Below, one piece after another: positions 17,269 through 25,132 of a stretch of DNA of 64,000 nucleotides (position 1 is its first letter; every line of letters starts with the position of its first letter). Under the pieces are notes generated by a model. That model saw only the letters and a list, made by a program, of their open reading frames with translations. It had not been told where the DNA came from and did no database searches. Source of the DNA: CAKSQF01 sp963628435 (GTDB lineage Bacteria; Bacillota; Clostridia; Oscillospirales; CAG-272). The translations under genes and the position numbers were made by a program. The stretch covers positions 62,001 through 126,000 of the forward strand of contig CAVGEY010000003.1 in the NCBI GenBank assembly GCA_963628435.1, read 5' to 3'.

Positions 17269-17634
17269 ATGCTTTTCGCAAAAAGAGAATCGGACGGCAG
17301 ATCGATAACATCCGAGGCTATGTTCAGGCGAAAGCTGAAAAGCTATATAAAGCACTGTTATGAAAACGAAAAGCAAAAGCGTCTGCCGAACGCCGCGGGA
17401 TTTTGCAGATTCTGCCTGATTTCGAGAAAAGAATTTGCCTCTCTCGGCGAGAGCTATCCGCTGATGTTCGACATAGCGCAGTCGACCTTTATCGACGAGG
17501 CGCTCAACAACAAGTTCCCGAACAGCGCGGCGAATATGAACTATCTCGCGGGGCTGACAAATTCAATCTGCGGATTTGACGGCGGGACTCTGAAAATCGT
17601 CTGCGAGCATGATCCCGCGTCCGACGGTGAATAA
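17269..17634 (+). CDS. phage terminase small subunit-like protein
   Basis: A 121-residue protein from the first available ATG, placed directly before the terminase large subunit and overlapping its start by 26 bases. Features are a basic region (MFRRKLKSYIKHCYENEKQKR), two cysteines in GFCRFC, and a C-terminal acidic tail. Small subunits bind the viral DNA packaging site and are poorly conserved, so the call depends on position. The coding frame continues open upstream to 17156, where an AAAGGAGG ribosome site sits, but no ATG, GTG or TTG occurs between. The real N-terminus may be about 30 residues longer with an unusual start. Confidence 0.6.
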   Translation: MLFAKRESDGRSITSEAMFRRKLKSYIKHCYENEKQKRLPNAAGFCRFCLISRKEFASLGESYPLMFDIAQSTFIDEALNNKFPNSAANMNYLAGLTNSICGFDGGTLKIVCEHDPASDGE

Positions 17635-19006
17635 GCGAAGCGGAAAAATCGGGGCGGGCGGAGAAATCAGGCTTTCGGGAGTTCCGAACGAAAAGCAGAA
17701 GCTCTTTTTCGAGTCGCGCACACGCTATACCGCCTACGGAGGCGCGCGCGGAGGCGGCAAATCATGGGCGCTGCGGCGCAAGCTGATACTTCTCGCTTTT
17801 CACTATCCCGGAATAAGGCTGCTTCTGATAAGGAGAAGCTATCCCGAACTTCGCGAAAATCATATCGGCCCGCTGCAGAAAGAACTCGGCGGCGCGGTCG
17901 TCTACCGCGAACTCGAAAAATGTTTCGTTTTCCCGAACACCTCCCGTCTGCAGCTCGGCTACATGGATGCGGAGCGTGATGTACTGCGCTATCAGGGGCA
18001 GGAGTTTGACATAATAGCACTCGACGAGGCAACGCAGCTGACCGAATATCAGTTTACAACACTTAAGGCCTGTCTGAGAGGTGCCAACAGCTTCCCCAAA
18101 CGCATGTATCTCACCTGCAATCCCGGCGGTGTCGGACACGCATGGGTCAAGCGCCTTTTTATCGACCGCGTTTACAATGACGGCGAAAAACCGACCGATT
18201 ATTGTTTCATTCCCGCACGCGTTTACGATAACAAGGCGCTGACCGAAAGCGACACCGAATATATCGATGCGCTGAAATCGCTGCCCGACGGTCTGCGGAG
18301 AGCGTGGCTCGACGGCGACTGGAATGTTTTCGAGGGACAGTATTTTACCGAATTTTGCAGAGGGCGGCATGTCTGTGATCCGTTTGAACCCGATCCCGAC
18401 TGGGACAGATTCGCGGCGGTCGATTACGGATTCGATATGCTTGCCGTGCTATGGTTTGCCGTCGATTTTGACGGAAAAGTCTATGTTTACAGAGAATACT
18501 GCAAATCGGGACTTACTCTCTCTGCCGCCGCCGACGCAATCGTCAGAGAAAACCGCGGCGACCGTCTGCGCTACATTGCCGCCTCTCCCGATTTATGGAA
18601 CAGGCGGCAGGACAGCGGAAAAAGCGGAGTGTCGATCATGAGCGAAAACAGAAATCTTCCGCCGCTTATAAGAGCCGACGACCGCAGAATAATCGGCTGG
18701 CGGAATCTGCGCGAATATCTTGCCGACGATGACACGGGAACGCCCGGTCTGCGGATCTTTTCGACCTGCGGAGAGCTTATAAGATGTCTGCCCGCCCTCT
18801 GCCATGACAAGGGGCGTCCCGAAGATGTTGCGGGAGAGCCGCACTCGATAACCCACGCACCCGAGGCATTAAGGTACGGGCTGATGTCCTGCATCGGCGC
18901 CTCCGAAAGAGCAGACGACCGTTTTTATCCGCTTATGCATTTCGGGGGTTCGGGCAGAGCGGCGGGGCGCGGCGGATACCTTAAATCAATCGCCGATTAC
19001 GGATAA
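17609..19006 (+). CDS. phage terminase large subunit (packaging ATPase/nuclease)
   Basis: A 465-residue motor that pumps DNA into a capsid. The ATPase half has Walker A GGARGGGKS (44-52), Walker B IIALDE (135-140) and the coupling motif LTCNPGG (168-174). The RNase H-like nuclease half begins at AAVDYGFD with Asp272, and later acidic residues are present (e.g. ASPDLWNRRQDSG). The length and both domains are complete, with no frameshift. Codon use matches neighbouring chromosomal genes rather than looking recently acquired. It leads the head gene run. Confidence 0.93.
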   Translation: MIPRPTVNKRSGKIGAGGEIRLSGVPNEKQKLFFESRTRYTAYGGARGGGKSWALRRKLILLAFHYPGIRLLLIRRSYPELRENHIGPLQKELGGAVVYRELEKCFVFPNTSRLQLGYMDAERDVLRYQGQEFDIIALDEATQLTEYQFTTLKACLRGANSFPKRMYLTCNPGGVGHAWVKRLFIDRVYNDGEKPTDYCFIPARVYDNKALTESDTEYIDALKSLPDGLRRAWLDGDWNVFEGQYFTEFCRGRHVCDPFEPDPDWDRFAAVDYGFDMLAVLWFAVDFDGKVYVYREYCKSGLTLSAAADAIVRENRGDRLRYIAASPDLWNRRQDSGKSGVSIMSENRNLPPLIRADDRRIIGWRNLREYLADDDTGTPGLRIFSTCGELIRCLPALCHDKGRPEDVAGEPHSITHAPEALRYGLMSCIGASERADDRFYPLMHFGGSGRAAGRGGYLKSIADYG

Positions 19007-19081
19007 GGAAATGATGCCGCGAAATTCCGGATCGCAGCGCGGCAAATCGGCAAATCAAAGCGAAAGGAGAAAGAAAAAAGT

Positions 19082-20644
19082 TTGAACAGACAACAAAAAG
19101 AAGAGCTTGACGCCGCCAAAAGGTCATACGAATGCGGAAAAGAGTTCAAGAGCCGTATCGGACTTTACGAAAGAGCCGCCGAAAACGAACGGTTTTACAG
19201 AGGCGATCAGTGGAGTTCGGTCGACAGCGAGGGGCTGCCGACACCGGTATTCAATCTTATAAGGCGCATTTCGTCATATCTTGTAAGTTCGGTCATGAGT
19301 TACAGCATGTCGGTGGTCTATGATGATGCCCTGCTTGCCTGCCGTGACGACAGCGGCGCGAAACGCAGAGCCTACGCAAATCTCGATTCGCTCTCGAAGG
19401 CGGTTGCCGACAGATGGGAGCGGCTCGGAATGGAAAAAATCTTCAGGGACGCGCTCACCGATGCGGTCATAACCGGCGACGGAATAATCTACTGCTGGTT
19501 TGATTCGGACAGCGGAGCGGGCGCGGGAATATCGGCGGAGACAGTCGACAACACCGAATTTTTCGCCGCCGACATGAACAGCTCCGATATTCAGTCGCAG
19601 GACTACATCATGCTTGCGGGACGCAGCCCGGTATCGAAACTGCGCCGCGAGGCGGCATCACACGGACTCCCGGATGCCGAGATTTCGATGATAATCGCCG
19701 ACGGCGACGGGGGGTACGGTCAGGACATTTGCGAAAACGGCGATGAGGAGGCCGACAAGGCGACCTATCTTATAAAATTCAGTCGTGACGAAAACGGATA
19801 TGTCAGATTTATCAAATGCACCGAAAAGGTCATAATAGCCGACGAACGCACAAATCTCAGATATTATCCGGTGGCATTTTTCAACTGGGAGCCGACAAAA
19901 CACTGTCTGCACGGCAGTTCGCCGATAAGCGAGATGATAGGCAATCAGAAATATGTCAACAAGGCTTTCGCGATGGAGATGAAACACATGGTTGACACCG
20001 CCTTCTCGAAGGTGATATACGACAAGCGGCTCATCCCGGAATGGAGCAACGAGGTCGGCGAGGCAATCGGTGTCATGTCGGGCGGAGATGTATCGGGGGC
20101 TGTCGCGACGGTCGGTACAGGTCAGATGCAGGACGGCTATATCGAGATTATCGACAGGGTGATAACCTATACAAAAGAGCTTGAGGGGGCGACCGAGGCG
20201 GCGCTCGGCGAGGTCGATCCGACAAACACATCGGCGATTCTCGCGCTCAGGGAATCGTCCGATCTTCCGCTCGAACGGGTAAGATCGAATTTTTATTCGG
20301 CGGTCGGCTCTCTCGCGCTGATTTTCGCCGATATGATGAAAGAATATCTGCCGGGCTCCGTCAGGTATCTGAGTTCGGGCGGCGAAATCGGGAATGTCGA
20401 TCTCGGCTCTCTCGATATGCGAAGCCTCTCCGCAAAAGTCGAAACCGGTTCGAGCCGCAGATTTTCGTCATCGCTTATGCTTTCGACGCTCGGCTCTCTT
20501 CTCGAGGGCGGTCATATAACATTTGACGAATATCTCGAATTTCTCCCCGACGGGGTGATAAAAGGAAAGGAAAGACTGATGCGGAAAAGCGGCGGAAGGT
20601 CGGATACCGAAAGCAAACCGAAAGGAGAAATGACGAATGGATAA
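19082..20644 (+). CDS. phage portal protein
   Basis: A 520-residue protein of the SPP1/gp6-like portal type, which forms the ring at the capsid vertex through which DNA enters. The N-terminal region has AAENERFYRGDQWSS and TPVFNLIRRISSYLVSSVMS, and the middle has EPTKHCLHGSSPISEMIGNQ, both typical of this class. The C-terminal third has the long-helix stretch DPTNTSAILALRESSDLPLE. It starts with TTG at 19082 behind GAAAGGAG. It ends with an 8-base overlap with the scaffold gene. No truncation is seen. Confidence 0.88.
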   Translation: MNRQQKEELDAAKRSYECGKEFKSRIGLYERAAENERFYRGDQWSSVDSEGLPTPVFNLIRRISSYLVSSVMSYSMSVVYDDALLACRDDSGAKRRAYANLDSLSKAVADRWERLGMEKIFRDALTDAVITGDGIIYCWFDSDSGAGAGISAETVDNTEFFAADMNSSDIQSQDYIMLAGRSPVSKLRREAASHGLPDAEISMIIADGDGGYGQDICENGDEEADKATYLIKFSRDENGYVRFIKCTEKVIIADERTNLRYYPVAFFNWEPTKHCLHGSSPISEMIGNQKYVNKAFAMEMKHMVDTAFSKVIYDKRLIPEWSNEVGEAIGVMSGGDVSGAVATVGTGQMQDGYIEIIDRVITYTKELEGATEAALGEVDPTNTSAILALRESSDLPLERVRSNFYSAVGSLALIFADMMKEYLPGSVRYLSSGGEIGNVDLGSLDMRSLSAKVETGSSRRFSSSLMLSTLGSLLEGGHITFDEYLEFLPDGVIKGKERLMRKSGGRSDTESKPKGEMTNG

Positions 20645-21161
20645 CACATCCGAAGCCGCCGTACAATCGTCGGGCGGCAGCACACAAAATTCAATAAAGG
20701 AGGGCAGTGCGGATGAGCGTAAAGACAGGTCCGAAGCGCAAAATCGGGAAAATCAAGATCACGACGGGGATAAAACGGAGCTTGAGGCGTGCCGTGAGAA
20801 AATCAGGCAGCTTTCGGCCGTCATCGATGACATCAAACGGCAGACTCGGGAGAAGAAAATCTTCGGTGAACTCTACCCGAAAGTAGCGATTGACGAAATT
20901 CCCGATGCCGTGCTGAAAGAGGCGAAAGATGAGGGGATACCGCTCGCGGCCGCTTATGCTCTCTATGCCCGCCGTCTTGAAATCGAGAGCGAAAAGGCCG
21001 CCGAAAAGCTCATAAAGTCGGCTGTGCGGACAAGCGGAGCTGTCAGTCAGCCGCCGCCGGAGAGGCTCTTTTCAATCGATCAGATTCGGGCGATGAGCGC
21101 GAAAGAGGTCAAAAGGCAGTACAAGGCGGTTATGAAAAGTCTTGCAAAAGGCAAATTATAA
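20637..21161 (+). CDS. phage head scaffolding protein
   Basis: A 174-residue, highly charged, mostly helical protein with a likely coiled coil (about residues 45-75). Its short basic C-terminus FSIDQIRAMSAKEVKRQYKA is the kind of segment that scaffolds use to bind coat protein. Its place between portal and capsid genes supports the call. No head protease gene is present, so assembly would follow the scaffold-only (SPP1/P22-like) route. The gene overlaps the portal stop by 8 bases. Confidence 0.8.
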   Translation: MDNTSEAAVQSSGGSTQNSIKEGSADERKDRSEAQNRENQDHDGDKTELEACREKIRQLSAVIDDIKRQTREKKIFGELYPKVAIDEIPDAVLKEAKDEGIPLAAAYALYARRLEIESEKAAEKLIKSAVRTSGAVSQPPPERLFSIDQIRAMSAKEVKRQYKAVMKSLAKGKL

Positions 21162-21206
21162 AAACGAAAAAAATCAAATTTATGAAACGAAAAGGAGAAA
21201 AAAAGA

Positions 21207-22034
21207 ATGGCAATTTCAAATTTTATACCCACGGTATGGAGCGAAACGCTCGCAAAAGAACTTGACAAACAGTATATAGCTGTCAGAAACTGCAATCGAC
21301 TCTTCGAGGGCGAAATCAAAAATGCGGGCGATAGAGTGAAAATAAACTCGATAGGAACGGTAAAAGTTTTCGATTACACCAAAAACAGCGATATGAACTC
21401 GCCGCAGACGCTTGACGACAGTTCGGTTATGCTGACGATTGACCGCGCGAAAGCCTTTAATTTTCAGGTTGACGATGTCGACAAGACGCAGGCGAATGTC
21501 AATCTTCTGAGAGCGGCGATGTCGGAGGCGGCAAGCGCGATTGCCGATGAGGCAGACTCGTACATCTACGGGTTGTACGGCGATGTATCCTCCGACAACA
21601 CGATAAAGATAACCGGCGCGACCTATGAAGATGTTGTCGATCTTCTGATATCGGCGCGTGAAAAGCTGCTTTTAAGCAATGTCAACAGCAACACGCCGAC
21701 CGTTCTCGAGGTATCGCCCGCGGTTGCCGCGATTATACTGAAATCGAAAATTCTTCAGTCAACCGACAACTCGGAGTCGATGACCAACGGATATATCGGC
21801 TCGTTTGTGGGATTCGATATTTATGTGTCGAACAACATCAGAAAGGACGAGAGCGGCAGCTTCAAATGCTTCGCGCGTACGAGAAGAGCGATAGCTTATG
21901 CCGATCAGGTGAATTTTGTCGAGGCATACCGCCCCGAAAAGAGATTTGCCGATGCGCTCAAGGGACTTCATCTTTACGGAGCGAAAATCGTTTATCCGAA
22001 AGAAATAGTCCTTCTCGACATCGCGGTGGCGTAA
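21207..22034 (+). CDS. phage major capsid protein (HK97-fold, P22 coat-like)
   Basis: A 275-residue coat protein. The opening NFIPTVWSETLAKELDKQYIA is typical of capsid proteins related to P22 gene 5 and similar coat proteins, as is GDRVKINSIGTVKVFDYTKN. Near the end, VSNNIRKDESGSFKCFARTRRAIAYADQV resembles the P-domain strand. GAGAAAAAAAG and an AAAGGAG site precede the ATG. It is complete and uninterrupted, so particles could in principle be made. Confidence 0.88.
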   Translation: MAISNFIPTVWSETLAKELDKQYIAVRNCNRLFEGEIKNAGDRVKINSIGTVKVFDYTKNSDMNSPQTLDDSSVMLTIDRAKAFNFQVDDVDKTQANVNLLRAAMSEAASAIADEADSYIYGLYGDVSSDNTIKITGATYEDVVDLLISAREKLLLSNVNSNTPTVLEVSPAVAAIILKSKILQSTDNSESMTNGYIGSFVGFDIYVSNNIRKDESGSFKCFARTRRAIAYADQVNFVEAYRPEKRFADALKGLHLYGAKIVYPKEIVLLDIAVA

Positions 22035-22043
22035 GGGTAGGAT

Positions 22044-22418
22044 ATGAACCGAAAAAAATGCGGAGATGTCCTGAAAATATGCGATGGACTCGGATTGTTT
22101 GAGCCGACCGCCGATAAAGCGGACACAAATGCCGTCAAAATGAAATCCGCGGTGATGCTCGATGCGGCGGTGAAATCGCTTATGCCGCTTGCGCTCGAAT
22201 ACGCCTCCGACGAAACCGATGCCGATTACGAAAGTCCGCTGACTTTCGGCTCGGATTTTCCGCTGCCCGACCGATTCTCGGCCGCCGCAGCCGTGCTTGC
22301 TGCCTATTATATGACAGGTGATGCGGAGAAAAAGGAAATATTCGACGGTGAGCTTGAACGAATAAAATCCGAAATTCCCGCGAGTGTCGGGAAAATCGTC
22401 GAAAAGCACATAATATAA
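22044..22418 (+). CDS. phage head-tail connector-like protein
   Basis: A 124-residue protein right after the capsid gene, where phages usually encode the first head-completion (gp6/connector-like) protein. Sequence alone is not decisive: it is helical and contains LPDRFSAAAAVLAAYYM and a C-terminal IPASVGKIVEKHII. It is the last gene of the module; a strong terminator follows and no stopper, tail or tape-measure gene is found. Function assigned from position only. Confidence 0.5.
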   Translation: MNRKKCGDVLKICDGLGLFEPTADKADTNAVKMKSAVMLDAAVKSLMPLALEYASDETDADYESPLTFGSDFPLPDRFSAAAAVLAAYYMTGDAEKKEIFDGELERIKSEIPASVGKIVEKHII

Positions 22419-22442
22419 TCTGTATCGCTCATATCGAAAAAG

Positions 22443-22470
22443 GCCTCGGGGTATCTCCCCGAGGCTTTCA
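22443..22470 (+). terminator. intrinsic terminator ending the phage head module
   Basis: A perfect 9-bp GC-rich stem (22443-22451 with 22457-22465) with a 5-base loop, followed by TTTCAT. It separates the head module from the convergent oxidoreductase gene ending at 22488. Confidence 0.75.
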
Positions 22471-22487
22471 TATTTCGTGTAAGAAAA

Positions 22488-23696
22488 TCACCAGTTTACC
22501 TTCCAGCGGCTGTTTGTGCTGCCGTCGGCTTCCGATTTCTGACTTTCGGATTCGCTTTTCCGCTTTTCCGCTGCCCTTTTCTTCGACTGCCCGACCTTTT
22601 CACCGTGCAGACGGTCGAAAAGTGCGTCGTCCATAGGCAAATCGACCGCTTTTTTCGTCCATGACGAGAGATAGGCGGCGTTCGCGAGGGTGAGCATATT
22701 TATCCCCTCGTCCCCCTCGGCAACAAGCGTTCCGCCGTGAAGAACGGCGTCGGCAAACGCCGACAGCACGGCGGCGTGTCCGTCGACCTGTACGCCGTCA
22801 TAGCCGAAAACGGTTATTTCGGGCTTCTCTCCGCAGGAGGCGCGATCGCTCGAAAATCGGTATTCGCTCTCGGAAAAGCCGAGAGAATAAAGAGTCAGTT
22901 TGCCCGATTCTATAACGAGCTTTCCTCTGTCGCCGACAATTTCAAGGCGGTTTGTGCCGGGATATTCGCCTGTCGTGGTTATAAACTGCGCTTCGGCGCC
23001 GTTTTCGTAGTTCATTATGAGTGTCGCGCGGTCTTCGACCTCGATGTTATGGTAAAGTCCCTCGTCGCAGACGGCGTAAACTCTGTTCGGCATACCGAAA
23101 ATCCACTGCATAATGTCGAGATTGTGGGGCGCCTGATTAAGAAGAACGCCGCCGCCCTCTCCCCAAAAACTGCCCCTCCACGAGCCGCTGTCATAATAGC
23201 TTTGCGTGCGGTACCAGTTTGTGATTATCCATGTCAGCCGCTTCGGGCTGCCGAGAACGCCGTCCGAAACAAGCTGTTTTGCGCGTATAAAGAGCGGATC
23301 GGTGCGCTGATTGAACATTATCCCGAATCGCTTTCCCGATTTTGCGGCAGCCTCGTTCATCCGAAGGACCGCGCTGCGGTTCACACCGGCAGGCTTTTCG
23401 GTCAGCACATGCAGACCGTGTTCGAATGCGTAAACCGCAATCGGAGGATGAAAATAATGCGGAGTGGCGATGACAACGGCATCGACACATCCAGAATTTA
23501 TCAGCTCTTTATAATCCGAAAAGCGGCGGACATCCGGAAATTCACTCTCCGCCCACGAAAGGCGCTCCGCCGATATGTCGCAGACGGCGGCAAGACTTCC
23601 GTATTCTATTTTGCCGCGGTAAAGATTCGCGGCGTGCGCCGAACCCATATTTCCGATGCCTATGACACCGATTCTGACTTTTTCCATGCTACTCAC
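22488..23696 (-). CDS. Gfo/Idh/MocA-family NAD(P)-dependent oxidoreductase
   Basis: A 402-residue sugar dehydrogenase-type enzyme. The N-terminal Rossmann motif GVIGIGNMGSAH (9-20) binds NAD(P), and LTEKPAG (about residue 100) carries the conserved lysine. WRGSFWGEGGGVLLNQAPHNLD holds the catalytic-site Asn/His region of the C-terminal domain. The extra C-terminal tail is unusually charged (KKRAAEKRKSESESQKSEAD). It is the last of three minus-strand genes, after a KDPG-aldolase homologue and a phosphoribosyltransferase. The sugar substrate cannot be told from sequence. Confidence 0.88.
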   Translation of the reverse strand: MSSMEKVRIGVIGIGNMGSAHAANLYRGKIEYGSLAAVCDISAERLSWAESEFPDVRRFSDYKELINSGCVDAVVIATPHYFHPPIAVYAFEHGLHVLTEKPAGVNRSAVLRMNEAAAKSGKRFGIMFNQRTDPLFIRAKQLVSDGVLGSPKRLTWIITNWYRTQSYYDSGSWRGSFWGEGGGVLLNQAPHNLDIMQWIFGMPNRVYAVCDEGLYHNIEVEDRATLIMNYENGAEAQFITTTGEYPGTNRLEIVGDRGKLVIESGKLTLYSLGFSESEYRFSSDRASCGEKPEITVFGYDGVQVDGHAAVLSAFADAVLHGGTLVAEGDEGINMLTLANAAYLSSWTKKAVDLPMDDALFDRLHGEKVGQSKKRAAEKRKSESESQKSEADGSTNSRWKVNW

Positions 23697-23726
23697 TGTA
23701 TTATCTCAAAATGAAAATCGTAAAGT

Positions 23727-24341
23727 TTATCTGTATTTTTCCACCGTTTCCGCAGCCCGCATACAGATTTCGGCGACCTTATCGAGCGAGTCGCTCATCA
23801 TAAACGAGCCGGCGCAGGCGGCAACTCTCGGAAGCGAGAGGTAATCGGCAAGATTTGTCATATCGATGCCGCCCGACGGCATAAACGACATTGTCGGAAA
23901 TACGGCGGACAGTGCCTTAAGGCTTCCGACACCGCCGAAATTTTCGGCGGGGAAAAAGTTTACGAGTTCGATTCCCCTTGACCTCGCGTTCATGATTTCG
24001 GTCGGGGTGACACATCCCGGAATGTACGGGATGCGGCAGTCCTCGCATATTTTCTCTATTTCGTCCGAAAATCCGGGGCTGACTATGAAGCGCGCGCCCG
24101 CGTCTGCCGCGGTTTTTGCGTCTTCCCCTGTCAGGATACCGCATGCGCCTATCATCATATCCGGAAATTTCATGCAGCCGATTTTAAGGCAGTCGGCTGC
24201 CGATTCGGCGTGAAAATCGATCTCCGCCGCCGACAGACCGCCGCTGAGCAGCGCTCCGAGAACGGGCAGAATTCTGTCGGTTTTAGCTGCCGAAACGGTC
24301 GGAACAAGCCCGCTTTGTCTGATTATGTCGATGGCTTCCAT
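23727..24341 (-). CDS. KDPG/KHG aldolase homologue lacking the Schiff-base lysine
   Basis: A 204-residue protein with the full TIM-barrel layout of Eda: GACGILTGEDAKTAADAGA, FIVSPGF, IPGCVTPTEI and MPSGGID. Canonical enzymes form a Schiff base through Lys in the KFFPAE motif. Here the codon is AAC and the motif reads VNFFPAE with Asn128. The substrate-binding Arg of the EVTLRT motif is also changed (EIDFHA, His44), while Glu40 is kept. It therefore probably does not perform standard class I KDPG cleavage, and may be a non-Schiff-base lyase, isomerase or inactive paralogue. It lies 6 bases after the phosphoribosyltransferase gene. Confidence 0.75.
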   Translation of the reverse strand: MEAIDIIRQSGLVPTVSAAKTDRILPVLGALLSGGLSAAEIDFHAESAADCLKIGCMKFPDMMIGACGILTGEDAKTAADAGARFIVSPGFSDEIEKICEDCRIPYIPGCVTPTEIMNARSRGIELVNFFPAENFGGVGSLKALSAVFPTMSFMPSGGIDMTNLADYLSLPRVAACAGSFMMSDSLDKVAEICMRAAETVEKYR

Positions 24342-24346
24342 AAAAA

Positions 24347-24904
24347 TCAGCCGATGATTTCGCCTTCGGCATTGAAGAGCGGCAGCTTTTCAAGATATGT
24401 TATGTCGGGGCGTTCCTGTGCGTCGCCTTCGGCGAGAATCGCCATGCGTCCGATGATGTTGCCGCCCGCTTTTTCAACCAGCTTCTCGATTGCGCTGAGC
24501 GACTGACCGGTCGAGATTACGTCGTCTATAATCAGCACGCGTTTGCCTTTCATCAGTTCGGCATCCTTGCCGTCAATGAAAAGATGCTGTGTTGCCATTG
24601 TGGTTATCGAGTGTACCTCTACGCCGAAAACATCGGTCATGTAGAGCTTCTTGCCCTTGCGCGCGACAATGTATTTTTCGTCGCCGTGCTGTCTTGCCAT
24701 TTCATGAGCGAGCGGAATGCCTTTCGCTTCGGCTGTGATAAGCACATCGTATTCGGGGGCTTTTTCGAGAAGTGCCTTCGCGCAGGCAACGGTCAGTTCC
24801 TGATCGCCGAAGATGACAAATCCCGCGATGTAAAGATCGTCATTGACGGGGCAGAGCGGAAGCGCTCTCGTAAGTCCCGCAACCTTGATTTCATAGTATT
24901 TCAT
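24347..24904 (-). CDS. purine phosphoribosyltransferase-like protein (adenine/xanthine PRT type)
   Basis: A 185-residue type I phosphoribosyltransferase. The PRPP-binding loop is VLIIDDVISTGQS (123-135), preceded by a hood and ITAEAKGIPLAHEMA, as in Apt- and Xpt-like enzymes. It transfers purine bases to PRPP in salvage, or may act as a PRPP-sensing regulator; base specificity is not evident. The track frame extends 23 codons further. I chose ATG 24902-24904 because AGAGGTAG lies ahead of it and the longer start would overlap the promoter. Confidence 0.82.
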   Translation of the reverse strand: MKYYEIKVAGLTRALPLCPVNDDLYIAGFVIFGDQELTVACAKALLEKAPEYDVLITAEAKGIPLAHEMARQHGDEKYIVARKGKKLYMTDVFGVEVHSITTMATQHLFIDGKDAELMKGKRVLIIDDVISTGQSLSAIEKLVEKAGGNIIGRMAILAEGDAQERPDITYLEKLPLFNAEGEIIG

Positions 24905-24971
24905 AACACTACCTCTTGTTTTTTGTATTTTTGCCGATTGCCCGGCTTTTTTCGTCGATTGCAGACATCTC

Positions 24972-24981
24972 ATTATATCAC
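24972..24981 (-). promoter_or_regulatory. extended -10 promoter of the PRT-aldolase-oxidoreductase operon
   Basis: On the minus strand TGATATAAT is an extended -10 element about 65 bases upstream of the PRT ATG. No good -35 hexamer is seen at normal spacing, as allowed for TG-extended promoters. Confidence 0.5.
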
Positions 24982-25084
24982 AAATTTTGCCGATGGGTGC
25001 ATATATTTTCGATTTCGGCTTAAAATAGTGTATTTTACCAATTTTCCGGTGATTTGTTTAGTTAAAAAGACAACAAACAAAAAA

Positions 25085-25117
25085 ACAAATCCGCACGAGT
25101 GTGCGGATTTGTTTTTT
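25085..25117. terminator. bidirectional terminator of solute-binding protein gene copy 1
   Basis: A 12-bp perfect stem (25085-25096 with 25101-25112) around GAGT, with T runs on both strands. It ends the minus-strand lipoprotein gene and is part of the duplicated block. Confidence 0.85.
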
Positions 25118-25132
25118 ATGAAGTCTCGTGAA

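Noticed and set aside
17000..22500. Attachment-site repeats around the phage head module
   Set aside because: I found no matching direct repeats at the two edges by eye and there is no integrase.
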